Below are positions 23,326 through 32,673 of a stretch of 33,533 nucleotides of DNA, one piece after another. The position numbers were made by a program, and so were the translations under genes. The notes under the pieces were generated by a model. It searched no databases and was not told the DNA's origin. It saw only the letters and a list, made by a program, of their open reading frames with translations. The stretch spans positions 1-33,533 of the forward strand of contig CAZYTX010000042.1 in assembly GCA_964650485.1 (NCBI GenBank). Direction: 5' to 3'. Each line of letters begins with the position of its first letter. The stretch's first letter is position 1. Source of the stretch: CAZYTX01 sp964650485 (GTDB lineage Bacteria > RBG-13-61-14 > DATKZS01).

Positions 23326-24012
23326 CTACTTCTTTTTTGAATCCAAGACCACCAGCGCATCCACCGCAACCGGCTTCCCCTCCCTTGTCAGGATCAGCGG
23401 GTTTACGTCCACCTCCTTTACGTCCTCCTGCTCCATGCCTATCTTTCCCAGAGCCACCAGGCCCTTGGCAAGGGTCCCGCGGTCAGCCTCGCCCATGCCC
23501 CGGAAGGCCTCCAGAATCTTGCTGCCCTTGATCTCGGCCATCATCTCCATTGCGTCATCCTCGGAAAGCGGCGCCACCCTGAAGGACACGTCCCGGAGCA
23601 CCTCGGTGTATATGCCCCCCAGCCCGAACATGACGCAGGGGCCGAACTGCGGGTCGCGGATGAGACCCATGACCAGCTCGCGCTGACCCTTCACCATCTC
23701 CTGCACCAGGAGCCCCTGGGTCTTGTGACCCTTGGTCGCGGCCTTGATCTCGCGCACCGCCTCCCTCACCGCCTTCTTGTCGGCGAGGTTCACACGTATG
23801 GCGTCAAGCTCGGTCTTGTGGGTGAGCTCCGGCCCGGCGGCCTTTATCACCACCGGGTAGCCGATCTCCTCCGCAGCCTCCGCCGCGTCCTTCTGGCCCT
23901 TGACAAGGCGCTCCCGGGTAACGGGTATGCCGTACTCCGAGAGCACCCTCTTGGAGTCGTACTCGGACAGGCTTTTCAACTTCTTACGTTTGGCCTGCAA
24001 AAGAACTTCCAT
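23326..24012 (-). CDS. ATP-grasp subunit of ADP-forming acyl-CoA synthetase
   Basis: The 228-residue protein matches the beta (ATP-grasp) subunit of acetate-CoA ligase (ADP-forming), which makes ATP from ADP and an acyl-CoA via phosphohistidine transfer. Motifs include YPVVIKAAGPELTHKTE, LLVQEMVKG, the glycine loop FGLGGIYTEV and the C-terminal EVDVNPLI. The length equals a stand-alone beta subunit. The CoA-binding alpha part is not nearby, so the partner must be encoded elsewhere. I prefer the ATG at 24012 because AGGAAGG lies 8 nt upstream; a GTG three codons earlier is too close to it. Confidence 0.85.
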   Translation of the reverse strand: MEVLLQAKRKKLKSLSEYDSKRVLSEYGIPVTRERLVKGQKDAAEAAEEIGYPVVIKAAGPELTHKTELDAIRVNLADKKAVREAVREIKAATKGHKTQGLLVQEMVKGQRELVMGLIRDPQFGPCVMFGLGGIYTEVLRDVSFRVAPLSEDDAMEMMAEIKGSKILEAFRGMGEADRGTLAKGLVALGKIGMEQEDVKEVDVNPLILTREGKPVAVDALVVLDSKKK

Positions 24013-24093
24013 GGCTCGCACCTTCCTCTTGATCGCTTTAATACAGTCGCGTGATATTTTCCCTCCATCCGGGCGGGCAAGTCAAATGCGCTT

Positions 24094-24524
24094 TTATTTC
24101 TTATCTGCCCGAGACCGGGAGGCCATGCGCCGCAAAAGGATAAAAGCAGGCACCGGAAGCAGGAGTTCCAAAAACACCAGGTACTGCGGCATGCCCGCGG
24201 GAGCATCGGGCACCAGCCCGCAGATAATGGTCCGCTCGCCCTCTATTGGCAGGTGACGGGAGGGCCCGAACTCCTCGTGGTCCAGGTAGCTCACGAACAC
24301 GTCAAACCGCGTATTCCTATACTCTTTAAGGGCCGAGTAGTAAAGCCCCCTGCCGTCGTCCAGGTGCGGGCTTAAGAAGATACCCGGCTCCCCGGCCGGC
24401 TGTCCGCGGACTCGCCCTTAAGAACAGGAAGAGCCCGGACGCCTTTGTCGGCACGGGCGGACGATGCAACCAGCAGGATCAAGGCCGACGCATATATAAA
24501 AAACTTTGATGAATCCATGTTCAT
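24094..24524 (-). pseudogene. frameshifted gene for a secreted/membrane protein
   Basis: A good ribosome-binding site precedes the ATG at 24524, which opens a signal peptide (SKFFIYASALILLVASSARA) and about 25 further residues. This frame stops near 24372. The neighbouring frame, open from 24417 down to 24094 but lacking an early start codon, continues with LYYSALKEYRNTRFDVF, ICGLVPDAP and a C-terminal membrane helix (YLVFLELLLPVPAFILL) followed by a basic end. The 431-nt span is not a multiple of three, as a single one-base shift would leave it. The junction lies in the GC-rich stretch 24375-24415. A real mutation and an assembly or sequencing error are both possible. No family recognised. 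Confidence 0.6.
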
Positions 24525-24831
24525 TTCAGGTCCTCTCCTCTCACTTTTTCATTACGATGATGGCGGGCAAGCTGAGGGCTCGGCTTTTCCAGGTGAGAGT
24601 TTGCCGGCTTATCTGGAAGCGGGGCGTGTGATTATGGCTTTTAGAGGGCACGGGTGCGGAATTTATTCAGGCCCGGCGTGAATTCGGTTTTAATTTCAAG
24701 GGCTTTGCGGCTGTAGATATCTCGACGTGGTTTCCTGTCCGCCAGGACTCCTCTCTGAGGGGTTCTCGCAGCTTCTTGACACCCCTCCCAAGCTTTGCTA
24801 CCATTTTTTTTGCTTTTGCTGTTGTATTCAT
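24525..24831. other. intergenic region without a recognised gene
   Basis: This 307-bp gap lies between the frameshifted gene and tRNA-Phe. Apart from the tRNA promoter at 24776-24804 I see no coding sequence with a credible start, no clear hairpin and no attachment-site duplication. Confidence 0.5.
24776..24804 (+). promoter_or_regulatory. promoter of tRNA-Phe
   Basis: Perfect TTGACA (24776-24781) is followed after 17 nt by TACCAT (24799-24804), four of six -10 bases. It ends 27 nt upstream of the tRNA, and a T8 run follows the -10. Confidence 0.6.
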
Positions 24832-24907
24832 GCCCAGGTAGCTCAGCCGGTAGAGCAGTGGACTGAAAATCCGCGTGTCGGCGGTTCGATTCCGTCCCTG
24901 GGCACCA
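24832..24907 (+). tRNA. tRNA-Phe (GAA anticodon)
   Basis: A 76-nt cloverleaf with encoded CCA. The acceptor pairs GCCCAGG with CCTGGGC, the discriminator is A, anticodon GAA is at 24865-24867, and the T arm has loop TTCGATT. Confidence 0.95.
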
Positions 24908-25184
24908 TGCCTGTCCGCTGCCTCCATGCGCACTTTTTTATCTTTTCCACTGTTCCGTCCATTCTATCCGTCCGCCCGAGACGGCGTATATTAAGGAGTC
25001 CAGGCACGATTACCCACTTCACATGGCGGCGTTAATATGATAAGAAGACCCTGGCCGGTTCCCGAATCTTTTTATTTATATCTCGTGGTCACGGGCACTT
25101 GAACTCTTGGCCTTTTATCCGGCGGATTGCCGGAGAAGCCGGCTGGATTCAAGCTGTTGCGATTTCCATTAAGGAAGCCTTCGA

Positions 25185-27203
25185 GTGAAATTACTGTCCA
25201 GGTACATCCATGTGAGCGGAGAATTTTTTCGGGGCGCCAAGGCACGGGGATTAATCGCCCTCCTCCTCTTTCAGTGCCTGGCTGTCGCGCTTCTGACCTT
25301 TTTATCCTCGGGTGTCTGGCCACGTGACGACTCAGTAACCTATATCGAGCAGGGGCTTAGAATTTATCTGGGAGGCTTTCCTCCGGACCCCGCCCGTCCT
25401 GTGTTCTACCCTTTACTTTTGGCCTGGGGCATGGAGCTCTTCGGCTTCAAGCCGCTGTTGCTTCGACTTTTCCAGGGCCTTTTCCTCGTCGCCACCACCG
25501 CTCTCACCTACAGGCTCACCCTGCGGGTCCTGAACAGGAGGGCCGCCTTGATGGCCGCGGGGTTGCTGGTGGTTTTCCCGGACTTGCTTTTTTTCTTCTT
25601 CCGCTTCTACAGGGAGGCGATGACCGCCTTTCTCTTCATCCTCACCCTTAACCTGGTTGACCTCATGCTCGATAAGCCCGGGAGCACAGCGCGGGCCGTA
25701 TTTGCAGGGACGGCTGCGGGAATGCTATGTCTTATAAAGCCCGAGTTCTCTTCCATGCTGGCGCTGCTCGCTTTTTTGGGGGCGGCCGTTGCAATAAAAA
25801 AGCGCGATTTTAAAACTCACCTCGCGCCCTGGCTGGTGTGCGGGGCCATGGCACTGATTACCGTTTTTCCCTCGATTCTCGCGGCCCGGGCTCATTTCGG
25901 CGAATGGATATTCATAAACACCTACGGGGGATACCAATACAGTTGCTCATATTGCGGCGAGCTCGGTCCTGACGAGGGCCTGCCCCCGATTAAAGAATTC
26001 TATAAATATGACAGGGAGCGATATCACAGCGTTAATCCCCTGGCGAATAACGTGCTTTTTTTCTCAAAAGAGGAAATACCCTATGGGGAGCGTGATCGCT
26101 TCCTGTTAGGCAAGGCCTGGAAGTGTATCAAGGAGGACCGCAAGAAGGCCGCCTGGATGCTGCTGAACAGGTTCCTGGCGACCTTGTTCCGCGTTAATCA
26201 GTCCGCGGCCCACATGATAAGGAACGGGGACTTCGGCAAAGCTTTACCGCCGGTGATTATCGAATCGCTGGTTCTGCTCGACTGGCTCGTGATCCTTGCG
26301 GTTCTGCTCATGCTCGGGCCGGGCCTCTTCGCCCTGCTGAGGGACCCGAGAGCGCGCCCAATTGCCCTTTCCATAGTCTGGTTCGCGGCTTTCTACTCGA
26401 CAGTGTATTACTCGGCGCGCTTTAGGGTCGCCGTTTTTCCCGCATTCGCCGTTTCCGCCGCCGCGGGCGCCTGCCTGCTGCCGGCAGCAATGAAAGGGAA
26501 AAAGGCGAAGACAGCATTAATCATATGGGCAATACTGATCCTCATCCTCTTCTTCATTGTTTCACCGCCGTCGAGGGTCAGCGCCTTCCGGGCCTCTTCA
26601 TGGAGAAATGACGACATCGGACAAGGGCTGTCCCGAGCGCACAAGCGAGGGTTTTTGATAATCGCGGCTGAGCATTATCAAAGAGAGGGGGCCAGGCGGA
26701 GAATGGTCCGGGAACTGGGACGGTTCATACGTATAAGGCGGGATTCGCTTCGAGAGCAGGATTTAATAAAGGTTGGAGACCAGTTTCTCAAACAGGCCAT
26801 GCCCGACGTGGCCTCCTTTTTCTACTCGATGGGCTCGCAAATATTCGGCTCGGACCAGGCACAAGAGGCCAGGAAAAGGACCAGATCCATGCGCAGGAGT
26901 GCTCTCATCACCTCCTTTTCTCAGGCGACGGAAAGCGCGGTCATGGGGGTCATGATTTACCGCGCCACATTGTCCGCTCCCGCGCTCATATCCTTGAAAG
27001 CGGCTCCCCTCACCATGAGCGTCCGCACTAAAGAGGACCTCTTTTCATACAACCCCGGCATGAGCGAGGGCAAAGACCTGGAGCCCTTCCAGTATTACTG
27101 CCGCGGCCGGACCTTATGGATTACACTCCCACTGAAGGTGGAGCCCCCGTCTCCGGGAAATCCTTTGCAGGTCCACTATTATTCCGCCTCCGCCGTCCCT
27201 TAA
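25185..27203 (+). CDS. polytopic membrane protein, GT-C-like glycosyltransferase candidate
   Basis: The 672-residue protein has about ten or eleven membrane helices between residues 20 and 465. An acidic loop after the first helix (WPRDDSVTYIEQGLRIY) sits where GT-C enzymes of the ArnT/PMT type place their catalytic acid, and PVFYPLLLAWGMELFG resembles the next conserved part. Such enzymes transfer sugars from polyprenyl carriers on the outer side of the inner membrane. The last 200 residues form a soluble domain I do not recognise. GTG 25185 is the likely start, with AAGGAAG upstream. It stands alone, with no cell-envelope operon around it, so the acceptor is unknown. Confidence 0.65.
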   Translation: MKLLSRYIHVSGEFFRGAKARGLIALLLFQCLAVALLTFLSSGVWPRDDSVTYIEQGLRIYLGGFPPDPARPVFYPLLLAWGMELFGFKPLLLRLFQGLFLVATTALTYRLTLRVLNRRAALMAAGLLVVFPDLLFFFFRFYREAMTAFLFILTLNLVDLMLDKPGSTARAVFAGTAAGMLCLIKPEFSSMLALLAFLGAAVAIKKRDFKTHLAPWLVCGAMALITVFPSILAARAHFGEWIFINTYGGYQYSCSYCGELGPDEGLPPIKEFYKYDRERYHSVNPLANNVLFFSKEEIPYGERDRFLLGKAWKCIKEDRKKAAWMLLNRFLATLFRVNQSAAHMIRNGDFGKALPPVIIESLVLLDWLVILAVLLMLGPGLFALLRDPRARPIALSIVWFAAFYSTVYYSARFRVAVFPAFAVSAAAGACLLPAAMKGKKAKTALIIWAILILILFFIVSPPSRVSAFRASSWRNDDIGQGLSRAHKRGFLIIAAEHYQREGARRRMVRELGRFIRIRRDSLREQDLIKVGDQFLKQAMPDVASFFYSMGSQIFGSDQAQEARKRTRSMRRSALITSFSQATESAVMGVMIYRATLSAPALISLKAAPLTMSVRTKEDLFSYNPGMSEGKDLEPFQYYCRGRTLWITLPLKVEPPSPGNPLQVHYYSASAVP

Positions 27204-27235
27204 GAAGCATGTAACTTGAAGTGCCAAAGCTTTGA

Positions 27236-27451
27236 ACATGGACAGGGGCAGCGAGCTTCCTGCTCCAGCCGATTCAGAAAGCCGCAAGTCGCCCCGGCCT
27301 GTTTGATATTTTTCTTGTATCGGGTGATCCTGTTTGTGGTGGCAAACGCAGTGTTTATAACCGCGCCGTTGAAAACCCGGAGGCGGACCTCATCGTAATA
27401 GACGAGCTGGGCGCCATGCAGAGAATAAAGGGAGGAAAGCATGTACGTTGA
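27236..27451 (+). other. start-less open frame, possible gene remnant
   Basis: A 71-codon open frame without an upstream start codon reads through the gap before the hydrolase gene. Its second half has coding-like third positions and gives FDIFLVSGDP and then NPEADLIVIDELGAMQ, which looks like a Walker B strand of a small NTPase. It ends inside the next gene's first codons. It could be the tail of a deleted gene, or chance. Confidence 0.25.
27334..27361 (+). promoter_or_regulatory. possible promoter of the hydrolase-propeller pair
   Basis: TTGTGG (27334-27339) and TATAAC (27356-27361, five of six bases) are 16 nt apart, 79 nt upstream of the start at 27441. The -35 is weak. Confidence 0.3.
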
Positions 27452-28844
27452 CTTGAACCGCGGCAGGCGAGCCATACCTATTGGGATGATTTTTCTGATC
27501 GCGGTCATGGTCGCGGCCCCCGGTCCCGGCCGTGCCAGGCGGGTAGACCCGGGCCACGTTGCCGCGGGCTACAAGGCGGGGTTCATGTGCTCCGGTGTGT
27601 TCGTCGCCGGCCGGGACCCCGCTGACGTGAAGGATGAGGAGCTTAGAGGCGGGGACCCTACGGTGCACCTGGCGCCCGCTCCCGAGGTTCACTACGACAC
27701 AAAGTCGGTCACGGTGAGCTACAACCCCTTTAAGCCGCCCCGCCTGGCCGTATACCGGAACGGGTTCGGGTGCGTACTCATGCCCCCGGGAGCGACCCTG
27801 GAGGACGTGGACATGCTGCCCGAGGTGGACATGCCGAGGGCCCCGGGTGACCCTGACCAGATTCCCTGGCCGGACGGGGACCTGCTGCTGGAAGCCGGGC
27901 CGCCCCCGGAGGTGGACGAACATAAGCTGAACCGTGCAGTCGAGCTGGCCTTCATTGGTGACAAGTACAAGCCGCACAACACCCTGGGCGTGGTGGTGGT
28001 CTACAAGGGACAGATCATCGCAGAGCGCTACGCCCCGGGCTGGGGAATGCACACCCAGTACAGGACCTGGTCAACGGCAAAGAGCATCACCAACGCACTG
28101 GTGGGAATCATGACGGGGCAAGGAAAGCTAAGCGTGGACCAGCCCGCGCCCATACCCGAGTGGCAAACCGAGGGAGACCCCCGCGGGGAAATCACCGTCG
28201 AGAACCTCCTCCACATGAGCAGCGGACTCAAAAGCAAGGGGGCCCTCACCCGCAGGGCATACTGGGGAGGGATAAACGTCGCCGGGGAGATCGCCGGCTC
28301 CAGGATCGAGGCAGAGCCCGGGACCCGCTGGAAATACTCCAACTTCGACACCCTGCTGCTGGTGCTCTCCATCAGGAACACGCTCGATGACGACCAGGCA
28401 TACTGGACCATGCCACGAAAGGCGCTCCTCAACATCATCGGCATGCGCCACACCATCCCCGAGATTGACCCCTACGGCAACTTCATACTCTCCAGCCAGG
28501 TCTACACCACCCCCCGGGACCTGGCCCGCTTCGGATTGCTTTACATGAACGACGGCGTATGGAAGGGAGAGCGCATACTCCCCGAGGGATGGGTGGAATA
28601 CACCACCACGCCGGCCCCGGCAAAAGACGACAAGGGATACGGGGCCCAGTTCTGGCTCATCGGCATAGACCCGCGCCTGCCGGACGACGCCTTCACCACC
28701 TCCGGCGCCAGGGGGCAGCACTCCACCGTGGTGCCCTCGCGCCACCTGGTGGTGGCAAGGACAGGGCTCGATCCCCTGATCGGCTCGAACTGGAGCCAGG
28801 CCGAGTTCGTAAGCGGCATCCTCGGGGCCATCGCCGGAGACTGA
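27441..28844 (+). CDS. serine beta-lactamase-fold hydrolase, exported
   Basis: The 467-residue protein starts with an export signal (hydrophobic residues about 12-29). After a region of about 130 residues it has a class C beta-lactamase / 6-aminohexanoate-dimer-hydrolase-like domain. The nucleophile motif S-x-x-K is STAK at residues 211-214 (Ser211, Lys214), and the second motif Y-x-N is YSN at 299-301. The family includes esterases, peptidases and amidases; resistance activity is not implied. GGGAGG sits before the ATG. The next gene begins four bases after the stop, so the hydrolase and the exported propeller protein are probably made together and act outside the cytoplasm. Confidence 0.85.
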   Translation: MYVDLNRGRRAIPIGMIFLIAVMVAAPGPGRARRVDPGHVAAGYKAGFMCSGVFVAGRDPADVKDEELRGGDPTVHLAPAPEVHYDTKSVTVSYNPFKPPRLAVYRNGFGCVLMPPGATLEDVDMLPEVDMPRAPGDPDQIPWPDGDLLLEAGPPPEVDEHKLNRAVELAFIGDKYKPHNTLGVVVVYKGQIIAERYAPGWGMHTQYRTWSTAKSITNALVGIMTGQGKLSVDQPAPIPEWQTEGDPRGEITVENLLHMSSGLKSKGALTRRAYWGGINVAGEIAGSRIEAEPGTRWKYSNFDTLLLVLSIRNTLDDDQAYWTMPRKALLNIIGMRHTIPEIDPYGNFILSSQVYTTPRDLARFGLLYMNDGVWKGERILPEGWVEYTTTPAPAKDDKGYGAQFWLIGIDPRLPDDAFTTSGARGQHSTVVPSRHLVVARTGLDPLIGSNWSQAEFVSGILGAIAGD

Positions 28845-28848
28845 CAGG

Positions 28849-30762
28849 TTGAGACGCTTTTACATTCTTATCTGCATAGCGGCGGCGTTTTCCCTTGTGG
28901 CCGCAGAAGCGGGTCCGACCGGGAGAAGAAGCGCGGAGGCGCCCTGGCCCATGCACCCGGTTGACGACCGCTTCCGGGGCGCCAACGGACTCGGCCCCGG
29001 CGACGTGAACAGGGACGGGTTCATTGACTACGTGACCAACTACGAGTTCGACCAGCGATACGTTATCTCATTCCATCCCGGCTCGCATGAAAGGGCAAAA
29101 GGGCCGTGGCCCACTGTTGTCGCATGGAAGCCCGAGCCCCTGAAGAACGGCAAGGGCGTGAACCCCGAGCACTCGGCCCTGGGCGACTTTGACGGCGACG
29201 GCAACCTGGACCTGGTCACCGCCCAGGGCTGGTCCAGCCTGGCCTTCTGGGAGGGGAGCCAGCCCGGCGTCCGGATCGTGTGGGGGCCTCCCCCTGAGCG
29301 CGCGCTCCACGAGGAGGCCTGGGTGGATGCCGGCCGCATACCCGCGACTATTGACCGGGGACACCTCATCTTCGTGGTCCCCCGCGACGTGGACGAAGAC
29401 GGCGCATTGGACATCGTATCGGGCGGCAGGACACACGGGGGCAACAACCGAAAAGGCGGCGTGATATGGATACAGGCCCCCTCCGGGAAAAGCGGGCGCA
29501 GGGACCTATCAAAGTGGCAAGTGCACGATATTGACCCAGACCAGTTCTCGGCCCACGGGCTGGTCCTCGCTGACGTTGACCAGGACGGAGACAAGGACAT
29601 CGTGCTTGCAAACGCGGACTTGGACACGCCCGAAGAGGAGGAGAAGCTCTTGTGGTACGAGGACCCCGGCCCCGGTTCGGCCGCGCAGAAGGACCCCTGG
29701 CCAAAGCACGTGGTATACGAGGGCAGCGAGTTCTTTGCAAAGCCGCAGGTGGCGGTTGCCGACCTGGACGGGGACGGGCTCCTGGACCTCATCACCCAGA
29801 CGTCCTGCTGCATATACTACTTCAGGAAGACCGGGCTCGACCCGGTGACGTGGGAAAAGATAGTGATCGAGAAGGACCCGGTAGCGCAGTGGCGCGCGAG
29901 GCCGGTGCGGGTGGCCGACCTGAACGGGGACGGGAGGCAGGACATCATCGGCATGCTCATTCACGAGGGCGGCGAGCTGCCCGGGGACAAGGCCGCGGCA
30001 TTCTGGATGGAATACCGGGGCGACGGGCCGCGGGAGGACAACTGGACCACCCACGTGATCAAGCGGGGCTCGGGCAGGACCATGGTGCTGCCCATCTTCG
30101 GCGAGAAATGGGACCAGGTGAACGTGGTTGACCTCGACCGAGACGGGGACCCGGACCTCATTGCCAACTGCGAGGAGTGGTGGATTGACGACATCGAGTT
30201 CCGCTTCTTCTGGGACCCGCGAGTGGACCCGCAGAGCGTCTCCGTGGTCTGGTTCGAGAACAGGCTTAATGAGGGACCGTATGTGTACGAGGAGCGCGGG
30301 GGAGTATGCGCAATTGAGGCCGAGGACTACACGCGCCTTGCGGACGGGACCTGGGTCATACGTTCGAGGTATGAGGGCTACAGCGGGAGCGGGTACGTGC
30401 AGGACCACAACCGCCTGCACATGAAGAACCGCGCGTGGGACGACAGCGAGGGGCTCTCTTACGACGTCCGACTGGAAGGCGGGGCATACCACCTCTGGCT
30501 CCGGTGCCTGGCGCCCGGGGAGTGGGGATGTCTCGGCGGCAGGCAGTCCGACTCCGCATGGATAAGCGTGGACAGAGAAGAACCGGAGCAGCCCCTAAGG
30601 TGCAAGGGGTCGCAGCACGGCCGGTGGGCGTGGACGCGATCCCCAGAGCTCCTGGAGATCGAGCCCGGAACGCACACCTTTACAGTTCGCGCCCGTGAAG
30701 GAGGCTTCAGCCTCGACCGCATCATCCTGTCCAAGGACCCCGGCTTCAAGCCGAGGGATTGA
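28849..30762 (+). CDS. exported FG-GAP/VCBS propeller protein with carbohydrate-binding-like C terminus
   Basis: The 637-residue protein has a signal peptide (about 1-20) and seven calcium-loop motifs of the D-x-[DN]-x-D-G type: DVNRDG, DFDGDG, DVDEDG, DVDQDG, DLDGDG, DLNGDG and DLDRDG. This suggests a seven-bladed FG-GAP/VCBS beta-propeller (about 25-480). The C-terminal part (about 485-630) starts with AIEAEDYT and contains SGSGYV, GAYHLWLRC and SAWISVD, resembling beta-sandwich carbohydrate-binding modules. Translation seems to start at TTG 28849, four bases after the hydrolase stop, with GGAG about 9 nt upstream. It may bind glycans or cell-surface polymers for the hydrolase; that link is inferred. 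Confidence 0.8.
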   Translation: MRRFYILICIAAAFSLVAAEAGPTGRRSAEAPWPMHPVDDRFRGANGLGPGDVNRDGFIDYVTNYEFDQRYVISFHPGSHERAKGPWPTVVAWKPEPLKNGKGVNPEHSALGDFDGDGNLDLVTAQGWSSLAFWEGSQPGVRIVWGPPPERALHEEAWVDAGRIPATIDRGHLIFVVPRDVDEDGALDIVSGGRTHGGNNRKGGVIWIQAPSGKSGRRDLSKWQVHDIDPDQFSAHGLVLADVDQDGDKDIVLANADLDTPEEEEKLLWYEDPGPGSAAQKDPWPKHVVYEGSEFFAKPQVAVADLDGDGLLDLITQTSCCIYYFRKTGLDPVTWEKIVIEKDPVAQWRARPVRVADLNGDGRQDIIGMLIHEGGELPGDKAAAFWMEYRGDGPREDNWTTHVIKRGSGRTMVLPIFGEKWDQVNVVDLDRDGDPDLIANCEEWWIDDIEFRFFWDPRVDPQSVSVVWFENRLNEGPYVYEERGGVCAIEAEDYTRLADGTWVIRSRYEGYSGSGYVQDHNRLHMKNRAWDDSEGLSYDVRLEGGAYHLWLRCLAPGEWGCLGGRQSDSAWISVDREEPEQPLRCKGSQHGRWAWTRSPELLEIEPGTHTFTVRAREGGFSLDRIILSKDPGFKPRD

Positions 30763-30788
30763 CTTCCGGGCCCATGATAATCTATCGT
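30759..30788 (+). promoter_or_regulatory. possible promoter of the acyl-CoA synthetase gene
   Basis: TTGACT (30759-30764), which overlaps the stop codon of the propeller gene, is followed after 18 nt by TATCGT (30783-30788, four of six bases). The start codon is 34 nt further on. Confidence 0.35.
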
Positions 30789-30822
30789 CTTCCTGAAAAC
30801 CCCTTTTGAAAGGAACATTGCC

Positions 30823-32673
30823 ATGAATGAAAAGCAGAGCTACCTTGACCGGCCGTGGCTCCGGCACCTGGAGGAGCGCGGCATCCCCACCACCATGGAG
30901 CCGTACCCAGAAATACCGCTGACCTCCTTCCTGGACAACGCGGTGCGAGAATTCCCAAACCGGCCGGCGCTCACCTTCATGAAAAAGCAGATGACCTACG
31001 CAGAGGTGGGCAGCGAGGTTGACAAGCTGGCATCGGCCCTCGCGGAGCTGGGGGTAAAGAAAGGCGACCGGGTGGGCACCATACTGGTCAACTCGCCGCA
31101 GTTCATCATCGCCGACTACGCCATCATGAAGGCCGGCGCGGCCAACGTGCCCTGCAGCCCGGTGCACTCGGCCAGGGACCTGGAGTTCGAGCTGGGCTCC
31201 GCGGGCGTGGAAACACTTTTCTGTATGGACGAGTCCATGGAAAAGGTCAAAAAGGTCCGCGGGACCACCGAGCTCAAGAACGTGATCGCGACCTCGCTAG
31301 ACGACTACGTAAAGCCCGAGCCGGCAGCGGCCCCCGAGGGCGCGCGCTCTTTCCGCGAGCTCGTGTCCCGATCGAGCGGCCGCCCGCCCGAGGTCAGCAT
31401 CAACCCCGAGGAGGACCTCTGCATGGTGCCCTTCACAGGGGGCGCGACCGGCGTTCCCAAGGGCGTGATGCTGACCCATCATAACCTGGTCTCGAACGTC
31501 ATCCAGACCTGGGGCATGATCGAGCAAAACGAGAGCGCCCGGTTCCTTCTCAAGGGCAACTGCGCCATCATACTGGGCCTGCCATTCTTCCACTCCTACG
31601 GCCACTGGGCCATGCACTCGTCCATATTTTTAGCCTGGAACATGCTGCTGTCACCGGACCCGCGGGACACCGACGCCATAGTCGAGCTCATGAGGGTGCA
31701 CCGGCCGCTGTTCAACGTCGGGGTCCCCACACAGTACATGAAGATGACCTCGAAAAAGACCGGCCGCACCGGCGTGATCGGCTTCTCCGGCTCCGCGGCC
31801 CTGCCGGACGAGGTGGCGGAGAAGTACGAGACCGACGCCGGGGCCCCGGTGCAGGAGGGGTACGGGCTCACCGAGACCAGCCCATGCACGCACGCAAACC
31901 TCACCGGACTGGTCAGGCTCCTGCCCGAGCGGGAAGGCGGGGGCCTCACCATACCCGGCTTCATGAAGCCCATACTGCGCAGCATAGTGAACGCCATCGG
32001 GGCCCCCAGGATAGTGCGGGGGGGCACATACCTCTTCCCCCTCCTGCTGAAGGCCGCCAACAAGCGCGAGAAGAAGACCGGCCAGTCTGTGAAGAAGAAG
32101 GCCTCCATCGGCATGCCCATAGTGGACACCGACTGCAAGCTGGTGGACGCGGCCGGGGCCGAGGTGCCCTTTGGCGAGCACGGCGAGATGTGGATCAGGG
32201 GCCCCCAGGTGATGAAGGGGTACTGGCCCGAGCACGGCGCCGGCCTGGTGGACGGGTGGCTGCCCACCGGCGACATCGCACGAATGGACGAGGACGGCTT
32301 CTTCTACATCGTGGACAGGGTAAAGGACATGATAAACATCTCCGGCAACAAGGTGTACTCAAGGGTCGTGGACGACGTGCTCTTCCAGCACCCCGGGGTG
32401 GAGATGGCCGCGGCAATCGGCGTGCCCGACCCCGACCGGCCCGGCAGCGAGCGGGTAAAGGCGTTCATCAGCGTGGCCCCCGGCCATGACAAGGACAAGG
32501 TCAAAGACGAGGTCATGAAAATGTGCAAGGAGCAGCTCCCGCCATACGCGGTGCCGAAGTTCATCGAGCTCCGAGACGAGTTCCCCCTCACCGTGACCGA
32601 AAAGATATTCAAGAGGAAGCTCAGGGAGGAGGAGATCGAGAGAATGAAGGAGCAAGGAATGATTCAGGGATGA
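30823..32673 (+). CDS. AMP-forming long-chain acyl-CoA synthetase
   Basis: This ANL-superfamily enzyme activates a carboxylic acid, probably a fatty acid, as acyl-AMP and then acyl-CoA. In the 616-residue protein the phosphate loop is FTGGATGVPKGV (about 203-214), the adenine motif is EGYGLTETS (about 344-352), and the hinge and C-terminal motifs are PTGDIARMDEDGFFYIVDR and KDMINISGNKVYS (about 480-512). The catalytic lysine region TEKIFKRKLR is near the end. AAAGGA precedes the ATG. The chain length preference cannot be read from the sequence. With the acyl-CoA dehydrogenase at 11-12 kb it fits fatty-acid oxidation, though the two are far apart. Confidence 0.88.
   Translation: MNEKQSYLDRPWLRHLEERGIPTTMEPYPEIPLTSFLDNAVREFPNRPALTFMKKQMTYAEVGSEVDKLASALAELGVKKGDRVGTILVNSPQFIIADYAIMKAGAANVPCSPVHSARDLEFELGSAGVETLFCMDESMEKVKKVRGTTELKNVIATSLDDYVKPEPAAAPEGARSFRELVSRSSGRPPEVSINPEEDLCMVPFTGGATGVPKGVMLTHHNLVSNVIQTWGMIEQNESARFLLKGNCAIILGLPFFHSYGHWAMHSSIFLAWNMLLSPDPRDTDAIVELMRVHRPLFNVGVPTQYMKMTSKKTGRTGVIGFSGSAALPDEVAEKYETDAGAPVQEGYGLTETSPCTHANLTGLVRLLPEREGGGLTIPGFMKPILRSIVNAIGAPRIVRGGTYLFPLLLKAANKREKKTGQSVKKKASIGMPIVDTDCKLVDAAGAEVPFGEHGEMWIRGPQVMKGYWPEHGAGLVDGWLPTGDIARMDEDGFFYIVDRVKDMINISGNKVYSRVVDDVLFQHPGVEMAAAIGVPDPDRPGSERVKAFISVAPGHDKDKVKDEVMKMCKEQLPPYAVPKFIELRDEFPLTVTEKIFKRKLREEEIERMKEQGMIQG

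Noticed and set aside
24445..24681. A 78-codon plus-strand frame
   Set aside because: It runs antisense through the signal-peptide half of the frameshifted gene, has no ribosome-binding site and no recognisable features.
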